NCBI RefSeq assembly: GCF_000835495.1
Contig: NW_015622545.1
Span: 1,876,777-1,940,776, forward strand
Source of the DNA: Cladophialophora immunda
Lineage: Eukaryota; Ascomycota; Eurotiomycetes; Chaetothyriales; Herpotrichiellaceae
Direction of reading: 5' to 3'
DNA length: 64,000 nucleotides
The notes under the pieces are model-generated. The model was not told the DNA's origin. It was given only the letters and a program-made list of their open reading frames with translations, and did not search any database. The translations under genes were made by a program, and so were the position numbers. Positions 1 through 9,357 of the stretch are shown here, piece by piece; the first letter of the stretch is position 1; each line of letters starts with the position of its first letter.

Positions 1-169
1 TCATGACGTGTCGTGTGCTGGCACAACGGCTCTCACCAATGAAACCTCCGTCGACAGCCCTCTTCCCGCCGACGATGATTTCCTCGGTGCGCTCCCCAAC
101 GAACTGTCGTGGGATTTTGTACATGACGGCTCCCAATGGCCCAACGAGAGTCTATTCTGGGAAGCATGA
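1..169 (+). CDS. 3' end of an unidentified protein-coding gene (partial at left edge)
   Basis: An open frame with codons starting at base 2 runs from the window edge to a TGA at 167-169. It has no ATG inside the window, so it can only be the end of a gene that starts to the left. The readable C-terminus, about 55 residues, is rich in Asp, Asn, Ser and aromatic residues and ends in WPNESLFWEA. Acidic and aromatic tails like this occur in fungal transcription activators, but no DNA-binding domain is visible here, so the family is unknown. Support is compositional only: the frame reads as natural protein, whereas the overlapping frame with an ATG at base 3 is rich in Pro, Ser and Thr and looks like a shadow. 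Confidence 0.45.
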   Translation, partial: HDVSCAGTTALTNETSVDSPLPADDDFLGALPNELSWDFVHDGSQWPNESLFWEA

Positions 170-689
170 GGGTGGAAAGGAGGTGTAAAACTGCTCTGGC
201 AATAAGGCGCTGACCATCACTAAGTATGGGCCTATAATCAAGATATGAGGCGTGTCTCTGAACCGAACATTCAATGCCTGGCGAAAAAAGTCATCAGGTC
301 AAGGCCATTAATTTTTCGGCCAAATAAATGCCCGACACGATCTTTGCCATCTTGCCATCCTTGTCTGGAAGAAGCAACTAAGATCCGTTTGTTTCTCAGT
401 GGCAAACGGCATTGGAGACCGTGTTGGAGAAAAGCACCTGTGAGCCTTTGACCAGTGACCACAGCGAGTCGCGGCGAATGTCCGACGAGGCCCGATGGCA
501 TTGCCGTCAATCCGCCTTCACCAGCACCATCGTCGTCTTCTCATAGATATATATACTTGGATGTGTTTCGTAGCCATCTACCTATACCCCCGACCGACCA
601 AACGAACGAACTGACTGTCTAACTAACTGACTGACGACTGGCCAAACGACACTCAATTAACCCCCTCACCAGCTTGAATCCTTCTCACC
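170..689 (+). promoter_or_regulatory. Intergenic region and promoter of the dehydrogenase gene
   Basis: This 520-bp gap holds a TATA-like run, TATATATA, at 548-555, about 135 bp before the ATG at 690. A CTGACTG/CTAACTAACTGACTG-type stretch follows at about 608-635 and could be the start region. I see no convincing ORF or RNA gene here. Confidence 0.4.
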
Positions 690-1992
690 ATGGGCTCCAT
701 CCCCAACGCCCCGTCGACCACATCTTCCTCCTCCTCACATCCGCAACCACTCGCCCCTCCCCCGTCGACAACGACGTACAAAATCGCCTCGATCCCCGCC
801 GACGGGATCGGCCCCGAGGTCATCTCCGCGGGGCTGCGCGTGCTGGCGACGCTCTCGCAGGCCTTCGCCTCGCGCTTCACCTTCGCCGTCACCCACTTCG
901 ACTGGTCCAGTGAGACGTACCTGCGCACAGGCCGCTACGTGCCCGAGGGCGGGCTGGACGAGCTGCGGAACTTCGATGCCATCCTGTTCGGCGCCGTCGG
1001 CGACCAGCGCGTGCCCGACCACGTCTCGTTGTGGGGGTTGCGCCTCGCCATCTGCCAGCCCCTGCAGCAGTACGCCAACGTGCGGCCGACGCGGATCCTG
1101 CGCGGGGTGACGTCGCCGCTGGCGGCGTGTCAGGGCAGCGCTGAGAATGCGAAGAAGCTGGATTGGGTGATTGTAAGTACTTACCGCGGCTACTTCCCAT
1201 CGCGATATCTTGTGTATTTATCTCTACATGTCTATATATCTCCCTAACCATACACATTCTAACAACCTCCCCCAGATCCGCGAGAACAGCGAAGGCGAGT
1301 ACGCCGGGCACGGGGGCCGCTCGCACCTGCACCAGGCGTGGGAGGTCGGGACGGAGGTGAGCGTGTTCACGCGGCACGGGTGCGAGCGGCTGCTGCGGTT
1401 CGCGTACGAGACGGCGCGGGCGCGGCCGCGCAAGACGCTCACCTTCGTGACCAAGTCGAACGCGCAGCGCAACGGCATGGTGCTGTGGGACGAGGTCAAC
1501 GCGGCGGTGGCGCGCGAGTACCCGGACGTGGCGGCGGACAAGATGCTGGTCGACGCCATGACGTGCCGCATGGCGCTGCAGCCCGAGACGCTCGACACGG
1601 TGGTCGCCACCAACCTGCACGCCGACATCCTCTCGGACCTGGCCGCCGCGCTGGCGGGCTCCATCGGCATCGCGCCCACCAGCAACCTCGACCCCACGCG
1701 CCGCAACCCCAGCATGTTCGAGCCCATCCACGGCTCCGCCTGGGACATCGCGGGGCAAGGTGTCGCCAACCCCGTCGGCACCTTCTGGACCTGCGCCGAG
1801 ATGGTGCGCTGGCTGGGCCAGCCCGAGGCCGCCGACATGCTCATGGCTGCCGTCGAGGCCGTGCTGGGCGCGGGCGTCAAGACCAGGGATCTGGGCGGCC
1901 AGGCCGGCACCGACGAGGTGACCGACAAGGTGTGCGAGGAGATCCTGCGGCTGGGCAAGGAGCGAGGCTTCTTTGTCGCGGGGAAGGAATAG
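690..1992 (+). CDS. Tartrate/D-malate dehydrogenase (isopropylmalate dehydrogenase family)
   Basis: NAD- and metal-dependent beta-decarboxylating dehydrogenase, 399 residues. Two exons, 690-1172 and 1276-1992, are joined across a 103-nt intron with a GTAAGT donor and a CCCAG acceptor. The N-terminus has a Ser/Thr/Pro leader of about 30 residues, then KIASIPADGIGPEV, the nucleotide-site signature of the family. Further family motifs are NVRPTRIL (substrate Arg), IRENSEGEY at the exon junction, TKSNAQRNGM, DAMTCRMAL, NLHADILSDLAAAL (metal Asp) and the C-terminal MFEPIHGSAWDIAGQG. Family members oxidise 3-isopropylmalate, D-malate, tartrate or isocitrate. The overall pattern fits the tartrate/D-malate branch better than LEU2, but the substrate is inferred. 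No leucine-pathway gene lies nearby. The coding GC is high, with strong third-position G/C. Confidence 0.9.
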
Positions 1993-2074
1993 GGTGGAGC
2001 GGAGATGGTGATTCCAAGGGCTGGTGACTTACTACTTTACATAACACACTGGCTCGTGTATTTCTCCCGAGTCA

Positions 2075-2098
2075 ATATATATATATATATATATATAT
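2075..2098. repeat. (AT)12 microsatellite
   Basis: Uninterrupted AT dinucleotide run in the 3' flank of the dehydrogenase gene, between two convergent genes (stops at 1992 and 2293). It may lie within a 3' UTR. The rest of the 300-bp convergent gap shows nothing else. Confidence 0.9.
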
Positions 2099-2292
2099 CA
2101 CGTCGAGAAGGAGAAAACAGCCAAAAGCATTTGTCAAAAGCCAAAAGAACAGTTACACAATGAACAACCAGCCGCTGCATGACGATTTTCTTCTTTTTTT
2201 ACTCACAGTACCCTTCAAACCGGCAAAACTCGGTAATCACGACTCAATCCCCCTCCACACAAGCATTTACACACCTTGGTACGTATAGTAAG

Positions 2293-3420
2293 TTACGTGG
2301 ATTGCTTCGCGGGCTCCAACACGACCATCTGCCTCCACCCACCATTCCGTTCCGCCGCGGCGAACGCATCGCGCCACTCGCGCAGCCCAAAGGCCTTGAG
2401 GCCCGGCAACTCGAAGCGCAGCCTGCCGGACTCGACCAGGGCGATGGCCCTGCGGATGGCCTCGCGCTCGTACATGAACTTGCCGCCGATGACCAGGTCG
2501 TTGAACATGACGTGCAGGTACGGGATCGGGACGGGCTGCGCGATGCCGCCCTGGAAGCAGGCGCGGCCGCCCTTGCGCAAGGACATCAGGCAGCTGGTGA
2601 TGTGCGTCGACCCGGCCGCCGCCGCAGGCGAGAAGTCCAGGTACTTGTCGACGGGGCCGGCGTGCTGGATGGCGGCGACGTCCGTGTCCACGGTGCCCGA
2701 CAGGGCGACCGCGTCGATGCGGCTGCGGGGGTACACGGGGCCCAACGTCGCCTTCATCCCTTCCAGGACGTCCTTCTTGCGGCCGCAGATGACCACGTCC
2801 GCGCCCAGCGCCAGGGCGACTTCCACGGCGGCCCCGCCGAACTGGCCCGTCGCGGGGGCGATGACGACGCGGTCGCCGGCTCGGACGTCCAGCTCTGCCA
2901 GGCCGCCCATTGGCACCAGGAAGCGGATGATGTAGGCCATCTCGTGGTGCGAGTAGCCGAGCCCGTCCTTCAACTTGTCCTCGTCGAGCGCGTGGATGTT
3001 TTCGAGCGGCCACCGCGCGAACTCGGCACACGAGCCGTCCCGCCAGTCCCCCTTCATGAGCCGCGCGGCGCCCTCGGAAAGCCCCCCGTGGACGCCCAGC
3101 AGGATGCTCTTCGCGGGGTCGTCGCGGCCGCGGATCATGGGGTCGACGAGGACCAGCTGGCCCGGCGCGAGGTGCGTGGCGTCGCTGCCCACCGCGACAA
3201 TGCGTCCAATCGCCCCGCCGCCCACGGTCATGGGAGGATGTAGTGGGTATTGCAGGGCGCCAGAGTAGAGCTTCGCCGCGTATGCGAGAACGGGCGACGA
3301 AAGTACCTGGACGATGGCGCTTCCTGGGATAAGCTCTGGCGCGGCAATGGACTTGACTTCGAGCGGAGCGTCTAAGGAGGAAAGCACCAGCGCATGATGA
3401 GTGTCTGGTAGCGAGACCAT
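2293..3420 (-). CDS. Medium-chain dehydrogenase/reductase (zinc-alcohol-dehydrogenase-like, no structural Zn)
   Basis: Single-exon NAD(P)-dependent oxidoreductase of the MDR superfamily, 375 residues. The first in-frame ATG is at 3420 (MVSLPDTHHAL). The open frame runs further upstream but has no ATG there, and a TATAAA 111 bp upstream supports this start. It has an N-terminal GroES-like part with GGGAIGRIVAVGSDA and a Rossmann nucleotide-binding segment VVIAPATGQFGGAAVEVALALGA read across two motifs around residues 195-217. The four-Cys structural zinc lobe of classical alcohol dehydrogenases is absent, which points to the quinone-reductase or enoyl-reductase-like side of the family. Its substrate is unknown. 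It converges on the tartrate-type dehydrogenase; whether the two share a pathway cannot be said. Confidence 0.85.
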   Translation of the reverse strand: MVSLPDTHHALVLSSLDAPLEVKSIAAPELIPGSAIVQVLSSPVLAYAAKLYSGALQYPLHPPMTVGGGAIGRIVAVGSDATHLAPGQLVLVDPMIRGRDDPAKSILLGVHGGLSEGAARLMKGDWRDGSCAEFARWPLENIHALDEDKLKDGLGYSHHEMAYIIRFLVPMGGLAELDVRAGDRVVIAPATGQFGGAAVEVALALGADVVICGRKKDVLEGMKATLGPVYPRSRIDAVALSGTVDTDVAAIQHAGPVDKYLDFSPAAAAGSTHITSCLMSLRKGGRACFQGGIAQPVPIPYLHVMFNDLVIGGKFMYEREAIRRAIALVESGRLRFELPGLKAFGLREWRDAFAAAERNGGWRQMVVLEPAKQST

Positions 3421-3530
3421 CTTGTTCTTGCGGTAGCGCGCAGTGGAAGCAATGCTAGGTGACTGGATAACAGTGGTTGCGAGGACAGCGGCTGCATGGT
3501 GAGTAGCCACTAAGAGCGACACCAGCCGGC

Positions 3531-3536
3531 TTTATA
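3531..3536 (-). promoter_or_regulatory. TATA box of the medium-chain reductase gene
   Basis: TATAAA on the minus strand, 111 bp upstream of the ATG at 3420. It favours a transcription start downstream of the 5'-extended open frame, so translation should begin at 3420. Confidence 0.45.
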
Positions 3537-4460
3537 TGTCGAGCCCAGCCCCATTCAACTCTTGTCCCTGACGTCTGCGTGGACGTTGTAGATACAGACA
3601 AACATCGACGTCCGTATAACCTCCAATCTCCATTGGAATCGTCGGCGGAGATAAAACGGATTTAATCCCCCTCGAAGTCGTTCGTGAGGAGCATCGGTTT
3701 CAAAGTGCCCTGCTCTCATATCTCATGGGGTTGTAGGGCACCAGATCTGGCCTCGAACTTTGCAGAGACCGGTGCTTGGTGACTGCGTCGTTGTCGAGGC
3801 TGATCAGCTGGCATCTACTTTCTAAAAGGACGGACCGATTGGGGAAGGGCGGTTAGGCTGACCCTGCAGAGACAGTAGCGCAGTCGAGGTACATTGCAGG
3901 TGAGCAATCACAATCTATGGCTGCAGGGAAGCGCAGGGAGGAAAGGTCTGGGGACTGGGCTTAACTTGATATTACATCTCATCTCGATGAGATATCAGCT
4001 ATCGATACCCGTCGAATGATGCTGCAATGCAGGATCCGGATGACCACCAACACCTTCGCTCCCACGACATTCACCACCAGGTTCGATTGATGACAGTAGT
4101 CGATACTCCGGCACTCCCTCCATGAACCGAACGCAATGCCATGATAAACAATACGCTTGCTGTGCTGGATCAGGACTCTTTCCTTCGTGCTGGCCGGCTC
4201 CTCATTGCCTGGACCTGTTTCGAATTCTGCCGCCGCTGATGTCACACGCAAAGGGAATTCTTTCTTCCTTTTCTCATGCTCAAACTCGAGGCACACGGCG
4301 GGGACTTGGAGCATGCATTTCCTTTCCACGGCGGTGCATAATCAATCCACAAGATTCACACACAAGCGAGCAGCATGGCCAGAGCCCTTGTGAAGACACT
4401 CCATCGTGGATGACAAGGTGTCGATGATCGCAGAACGTGGCCTCGTCAAGAGTGAGCGAC
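3537..4460. other. Intergenic region, no gene seen
   Basis: About 0.9 kb between the 5' side of the reductase gene and the 3' end of the macrodomain gene, both on the minus strand. It contains open frames on both strands of up to 116 codons, but none has recognisable protein character. Confidence 0.5.
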
Positions 4461-5502
4461 TCAGAAGATGCACTCTGGAGTAGCTTTGGTGCTCACCTGG
4501 CCAGATGGTCCTGGTTTAGCGCGTTCCTTTCCTTTACCACTTCCTTCCGCCTCAATCTTTCCGTCCTTGTTGGCGACTGCCATGTTGTCTTCACCGCCAG
4601 ACGCAGAGCCAGAGGGTTGACCACTCGCTCCGTCCAAGTAAAGTCCAGCATTTTCGGGGGTGTAGATGAGACGATCATTCTCTTGTCGTGACAATGAAGT
4701 CACATCGAGTTCAGACTTTGCCCTCAAGCGGGACTGTTCATTGGTTGGCAACAACTCTGTGGGAAATGCAACTGTATACAAATCATACTCACCAGTATGG
4801 GACAGGTCATCTTCGGTCGGGGGGAACACGAGCCTAGATCAGATCACCGGTCAGAAATATGGACGTTAGTGATCAAAGGGAAACTTACGGGAGAGCAGAG
4901 TCGTAGGCATCCACATCGTTGTCGACAAAGTTGCACAAGATGATCTTCTCCAGTTGAAGTCCGGTTGGCTCGTCGACGAAGGTACGGATCTCGGAGAGAG
5001 CAGCGCGAGCGGCAAGATGGCTGGGATAACCGTAGACACCAGTGGAGATTGCGGGAAATGCGATGGTCTTGCAGCCATGTTCGACGGCAAGATTGAGGGC
5101 AGTTCGGTATGCGGCACGCAGAAGAGGTTCCGAGGTGTGTTTGTCTTGGTAGATGGGGCCAACCGCGTGGATGACCTTCTTGGAAGGAAGGTTGTATGCA
5201 TCGGTTATTTTGGCAGAGCCTGTCTCGCATCCACCGAGGGTCAAGCATTCCTCCAGCAGTCCGGGTCCAGCTGCACGCTGGATGGCTCCGTCAACGCCAC
5301 CACCACCTGCGAGGCGACGATTCGCTGCGTTGACAATGACATCGGCCTCGAGCAGTGTAATATCACCCTGAATGGTGCAGATCTTGTCATTGTGTTCTTG
5401 GTTTGGAGCCGGGAGGTTTTTAGCGGTTGAGGGGCGGAGCAGGTTGTTGCGATAAAGGTCGGAGAGAGTTGGAATGTCCTTAACAGGGAGAGGAGCCGCC
5501 AT
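4461..5502 (-). CDS. Macrodomain protein, MacroD-type ADP-ribose hydrolase / O-acetyl-ADP-ribose deacetylase
   Basis: Removes ADP-ribose from modified proteins or deacetylates O-acetyl-ADP-ribose, by family knowledge. Two exons on the minus strand, 5502-4889 and 4833-4461, are joined across a 55-nt intron (GTAAGT to CTAG), giving 328 residues. The macrodomain spans about residues 45-205 with all MacroD signatures: the QGDITLLEADVIVNAAN start, the loop NRRLAGGGGVDGAI, and ISTGVYGYP near the C-terminal side of the domain. After the domain comes an acidic and then Gly/Ser/Lys-rich tail of about 120 residues with no recognised domain. An in-frame upstream ATG at 5616 would add a 38-residue Arg- and Ser-rich, acid-poor leader resembling a mitochondrial presequence. 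A GTGAGC at 4496 could splice away the last residues, so the extreme C-terminus is less certain. Confidence 0.88.
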
Positions 5503-6102
5503 GGCTAGTGTCTGACTCTCGTGAAAACGTACACGAACGAAGCAGTGCTGGACAAAGGAAAAGGAAGAGGGGTACCGAAGACCTGGGCGATGAAGTAAGG
5601 AGGCAGTGAGGCTCATGCGGAAGCCAGATGTGGGAGACAAAAAGGCGAGCTCTGAGTGATAGAATGGTAAGTGAGAGAGGAAGTTGGAAGATACAGCGGG
5701 GAGGATGAAACAGAGAAAGAGTTGAGTGAAAGATGAATGAAGAAAAGGTGCAGCTGTCACCGTGACTGCTTTTGACTCCTCTGACTGCAGTGACTGCGTC
5801 CATGCAGCTACATATATATACAATAACGACGATGCGGGGGAAGTTGCGTCCCCGCGAGAGATGTCGCAATGAGACTGAGTTGGGCAGGTGTGGCGAGGCG
5901 ACAATTGAAGGTGAAGGGGGATGGATGGTGACAGTGATGGTGAAGGTGAGGGGCGGAACAAGGGGTGCAGGCGTGCATGTCAGGGACCTTATTCGCCAGT
6001 GCCTGGAGGCTACCTAATAGGCACTAGATGCCTAAATGCCTACCTACTTGTAGGTAAAGTTCTTTGGCGTATCTCTCGTGGCTCACCCCCCCCCGGCACC
6101 CC
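5503..6102 (-). promoter_or_regulatory. Promoter region of the macrodomain gene
   Basis: This 600-bp gap has TATATATA on the minus strand at 5813-5820, about 200 bp upstream of the distal start (5616) and 310 bp upstream of the proximal start (5502). Both starts could therefore lie on one transcript. A C-run is at about 6086-6095, close to the stop of the next gene. No other gene is seen. Confidence 0.4.
6041..6056. repeat. Perfect short palindrome TACCTAC-TT-GTAGGTA
   Basis: Seven-base arms separated by two bases. It follows several TAGGCA/TGCCTA near-copies at 6008-6040. Related TACCTAGGTA-type motifs recur in other intergenic regions of the window. Confidence 0.8.
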
Positions 6103-6660
6103 CTACAACTGAGCAACCCAACCTGCCGAGCCGACCACCTGCGCTTGCTTCCCAATGACCTTCATCGCCGCATCGTGCATCTCCTGCTCCGTATCCTGGC
6201 ACAGATCCTCCAGCACCACCAGTTTGTAGTCCATGTCCGCCCCCTGACGCACCGTCGACATAACCACGCCGCTCGTACTGAGGCCGCTGATGACCAGTGT
6301 TTCGATGCCGAGACTTCGAAGGATGAGGTCCAGATCCGTGCCGTAGAGCGCAGACACCCGCCGCTTGGTGACTACGATGTCGCCCTCCCGCGGCGCCACA
6401 GCAGCATGGATTTGCGTCGACGCATCGCTCTCTGTGAATCCCCCGTGGGCTTTGATCCGCGCGAACGACGCGTTGCGTAGTGATGCCTCGGGGCATCCAG
6501 GCCGAAATGCCACCCTCACGTAGATGACTTGGATCCCAGCCTTGCGTGCTGCTTCGATTGTTTCGGACAGGCGCTGGAGGAACGACTCGGTGTCCTGGCT
6601 TTGGACCCGGTCGACAATGCCGTTTTGTATGTCGCAGACTAGAAGAGCTGTTGTGGCCAT
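6103..6660 (-). CDS. Isochorismatase-fold (cysteine-hydrolase-like) protein lacking the nucleophilic cysteine
   Basis: Single exon, 185 residues, starting MATTALLVCDIQNG. The isochorismatase/nicotinamidase fold is clear: Asp10 in the first strand, Lys99 in VVTKRRVSALYGTDLD, and the strand-turn region ISGLSTSGVVMSTVRQGAD. In hydrolytic members the third triad residue is a Cys in the pattern G-x-x-T-x-x-C-V. Here that position is Val132, so the Asp-Lys-Cys triad is incomplete, as in isochorismatase itself, where the position is not Cys. The molecule may be an isochorismatase-type hydrolase, use another mechanism, or be a binding protein. It shares a 634-bp divergent promoter with the ketopantoate-reductase-like gene. 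Confidence 0.85.
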   Translation of the reverse strand: MATTALLVCDIQNGIVDRVQSQDTESFLQRLSETIEAARKAGIQVIYVRVAFRPGCPEASLRNASFARIKAHGGFTESDASTQIHAAVAPREGDIVVTKRRVSALYGTDLDLILRSLGIETLVISGLSTSGVVMSTVRQGADMDYKLVVLEDLCQDTEQEMHDAAMKVIGKQAQVVGSAGWVAQL

Positions 6661-7294
6661 TGTGTTCCCCTCCCTTTCTCTTCTTTCGATTCCCTTGGGC
6701 AAAGGTCCACGGGTCTGGTCAAGTCGACAAGATCTCACGCATGAAAAGCGCCTACTCTTGTAATCTCTTGTTCGTATAGAAAGGTAGAAACAATGGCACA
6801 TCCGCACACAGGCGAGAGCAGTCTACATATTATATATGATGCTACTGTGAGAGCGCTGGAGAGTACTCCGGCCCGGATATTCCATTGCTATTGGCTCATA
6901 GCAGGCCGGTACCGGGGTGTTGGGAGCATCTGTTAAGCCGGTCCAGCGTGCAATGCTGCATGAAGACAATCACGTTACCTTCTCCACGATCTGGTGGATC
7001 GATAGGTATCTTGAGGGACCACAAGTGCAAAAAAGGCTCTGTAGGAAGCATGGGCTGTTTGGACTTTGGGAGAGCGGGCATCTCCAGAACGCGGAAGTCA
7101 CCGTTGATTTGGCTCGAGGAATGGTCGAATCATGCACTGGAAACCGCCCACTGCGCCCTGGCACATTGGAAAATTCATCAAAAATAAACCATTGTCTGAA
7201 GTACAGGCTCGCAGGCTTCTTCCTCCGCCAACATCTCGCGGTGCGCTCAAATTGACATCAAGCAGAACATAAGCGAACAAGACGTGGGGACAAA
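6661..7294. promoter_or_regulatory. Divergent promoter between the isochorismatase-fold and ketopantoate-reductase-like genes
   Basis: 634 bp between two start codons. A TATA-rich stretch, TATTATATATG, lies at about 6829-6838 and is closer to the minus-strand gene. No ORF here has support. Confidence 0.4.
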
Positions 7295-8374
7295 ATGGCG
7301 GAGAAGGCTCGAGTTCTCCTCGTGGGGAGTGGTGGCATAGGAACGATGACAGCTGTGAATCTGGAAAAGGGCGGGCTGGCGACGGTGGCGGCTGTGTTGC
7401 GATCGAATTACAAGGTGGTCACAGAGAAGGGCTTCACCATCGACTCGTGTGACCATGGCAAGTTCGATGGGTGGAGGCCATCCGAAGTTCTGTCCAAGGT
7501 GCCAGACGTAACAGCACCCGAGGGATCGACCAAACCATTCGACTATGTGATCGTCACCACCAAGAACATCCCAGATGTCCCCCCGACCGTGGCCGACTTG
7601 ATCCGTCCAGCCGTGACACCCGGCCGCTCAGTCATTGTGCTCATCCAGAATGGATTGAACATTGAGAAGCCACTGATGCAGGCGTTCCCAGACAACATCT
7701 GTCTCTCTGGCGTGTCATTAATGGGTGCCGATGAACTGAGTCCAGGCCACATCCTCCAGAACGATGTCGATAGGCTTTTCATTGGCCCATTCCTGTCGGC
7801 TAAGATTGATCAACAAAAGCAGATCGCTGCTGCAGAGGAGTTTGTACGGATATACTCCGCTTCAGGCAAGGTCGAGTGCTCGTATCAGTCTGATGTGCTG
7901 TTTGTCCGGTGGAGGAAGCTCATGTATAACGCCGTGTGGAATCCAATCTGTGCACTGACCGACCTGGACACCACACGCTTTCGACTGGCATCCGACGCTC
8001 AGGACCCCGCCAGCCCCCTCGACTTACTGGTGAGGCCCGCCATGAATGAGATCCGTGCGGCGGCCAGAGGAGCTGCCAATGTTGAGCTGCCTGAGTCACT
8101 GGTGGAGTCGATGGTCGAGTGTGATCCGATGGAGATATTTTGTGCTCCAAGCATGTTGCAGGATCGGCGCAAGGGGCGGTTCATTGAATACGAGAACATC
8201 CTGGGCGAAGCACTGAGAGAGGGCGAGAGGGCAGGGATCCCAATGCCGACGGTGAAGTGCCTATACGGTCTTTGCAGGGCAGTTCAGTGGCGGACCATGG
8301 AGCTGAACGGCTTGGTCGACGCCCAGAAGCTGCTGGAGGCCAGGATGGCCAACCCCCGCCCATCGGGTCCTTGA
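7295..8374 (+). CDS. 2-dehydropantoate 2-reductase (ketopantoate reductase)-like protein
   Basis: Single exon, 359 residues. Family members reduce ketopantoate to pantoate with NADPH in pantothenate synthesis; many fungal paralogues act on other 2-oxo acids. The N-terminus has the Rossmann signature VLLVGSGGIGTMTA, followed by the strand and helix TKPFDYVIVTTKNIPD and the conserved IQNGLNIEKPL. The middle segment RWRKLMYNAVWNP carries the catalytic Lys and the Asn of the ApbA/PanE family. The C-terminal helical domain holds SMLQDRRKGRFIEYENILG, which includes the substrate-binding Ser and the active-site Glu region. The length is usual for fungal PanE-like proteins. Fungal genomes hold several such paralogues, so a role in pantothenate synthesis is not assured. 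Confidence 0.88.
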   Translation: MAEKARVLLVGSGGIGTMTAVNLEKGGLATVAAVLRSNYKVVTEKGFTIDSCDHGKFDGWRPSEVLSKVPDVTAPEGSTKPFDYVIVTTKNIPDVPPTVADLIRPAVTPGRSVIVLIQNGLNIEKPLMQAFPDNICLSGVSLMGADELSPGHILQNDVDRLFIGPFLSAKIDQQKQIAAAEEFVRIYSASGKVECSYQSDVLFVRWRKLMYNAVWNPICALTDLDTTRFRLASDAQDPASPLDLLVRPAMNEIRAAARGAANVELPESLVESMVECDPMEIFCAPSMLQDRRKGRFIEYENILGEALREGERAGIPMPTVKCLYGLCRAVQWRTMELNGLVDAQKLLEARMANPRPSGP

Positions 8375-9357
8375 GACGCGACCGCCCTAGCCCCCAGAGC
8401 CCCCAGGGAAGCCCAATAGTAACGCCCCCAATGGAGTCGCGGCTGGCAAACCACGCAGAATGCTTCGTTTGGAGGTGGGCCTAGGCTGATCGATGCTGCT
8501 TCAGGTTAACCCTGTGATTGGGAGCCTCTGCGCGTCCGCAGTAGCGAGGTAGCAATCTCGAGAGAAAGACTCTTTCGCCAACTCAATCGACTCAGACATA
8601 GTAGCATCGCAAATTGGGCACCCCCTCAGATCGTCCTCTTGCTTGGGATCTTCCAGGGATGAAAATTCAGCCTTGTAATGTTTCCATCCTTGTATTGTTT
8701 GAGCCTGGAGGACATTCGGGTTGGCGAAGTTCCCCAGCGAAGGTCGACTCGGCCGCTCTTGTGCAGGAGTCCTCAAGCAAGGGATATTGGCCAGGCCAGG
8801 CACCTTCTTCTTTAGGCCCTCGTGATCATCTCGAGTGCACATGCCATGGAGGGCAATGGCCTGTCACTGGCCCGGAGCCCATGCATCAGGGGCTGCCTCA
8901 CCCTCCCTGCTTCCGGACAGCTTTCTCTGCCAGATCTTCGGTTGGCTGGTTTGGCACACTTCGCTTTGTCAGTTGAATGGTCTCCGAGACTGGCGACTCT
9001 CGGCATTGTGGACTTTGATAGACACACCCAGTGAAATGGGCTGGCGTCCGCCACCCTGATCTCGTGGCTGGCTGCTGCAAGGGCATTCACGCCTATAACA
9101 CCTTTTGACAGTGGTCGGAGACAGTGGTCGACTCACCTTGCATAAAGCATTGTCGTCACATCCTTGGGTGGCACGCACGATGGTTCGTTCCCAGTCCTAG
9201 ATCGAAGAGGGGGAAGAGACTAGATATAGAGAGGAGGATCGGTGCCTGTAGCAGCCCAGCATTCTTCTTCCACTCCTTCATTCTCAGCTCAACCCAACAT
9301 CTTGCCATCCGCTTGAAAATACCCTGTCTTTCGATTAGCCCATGTCTCCTTCCAAAC
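8375..9357. other. Intergenic region, no gene seen
   Basis: Almost 1 kb between two plus-strand genes. Open frames of up to about 120 codons occur on both strands, but none has recognisable motifs or convincing composition. Confidence 0.5.

Noticed and set aside
1338..2027. 229-codon plus-strand frame overlapping the tartrate-type dehydrogenase
   Set aside because: Low-complexity Arg/Gly/His product in another frame of a gene with clear family motifs; a GC-driven shadow.
2179..3243. 354-codon open frame antisense to the medium-chain reductase
   Set aside because: It overlaps the reductase, is extremely rich in Arg, Ala, Gly and Asp without motifs, and reflects high third-position GC of the real gene on the other strand.
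3421..3522. 5' extension of the medium-chain reductase by 34 codons
   Set aside because: The extension has no ATG (it begins at a GTG), and a TATAAA sits immediately upstream of it, so it is most likely 5' leader.
4300..4496. GTGAGC donor near the end of the macrodomain gene, hinting at another exon downstream
   Set aside because: No acceptor with a convincing downstream coding frame was found, and the unspliced frame ends normally at 4461.
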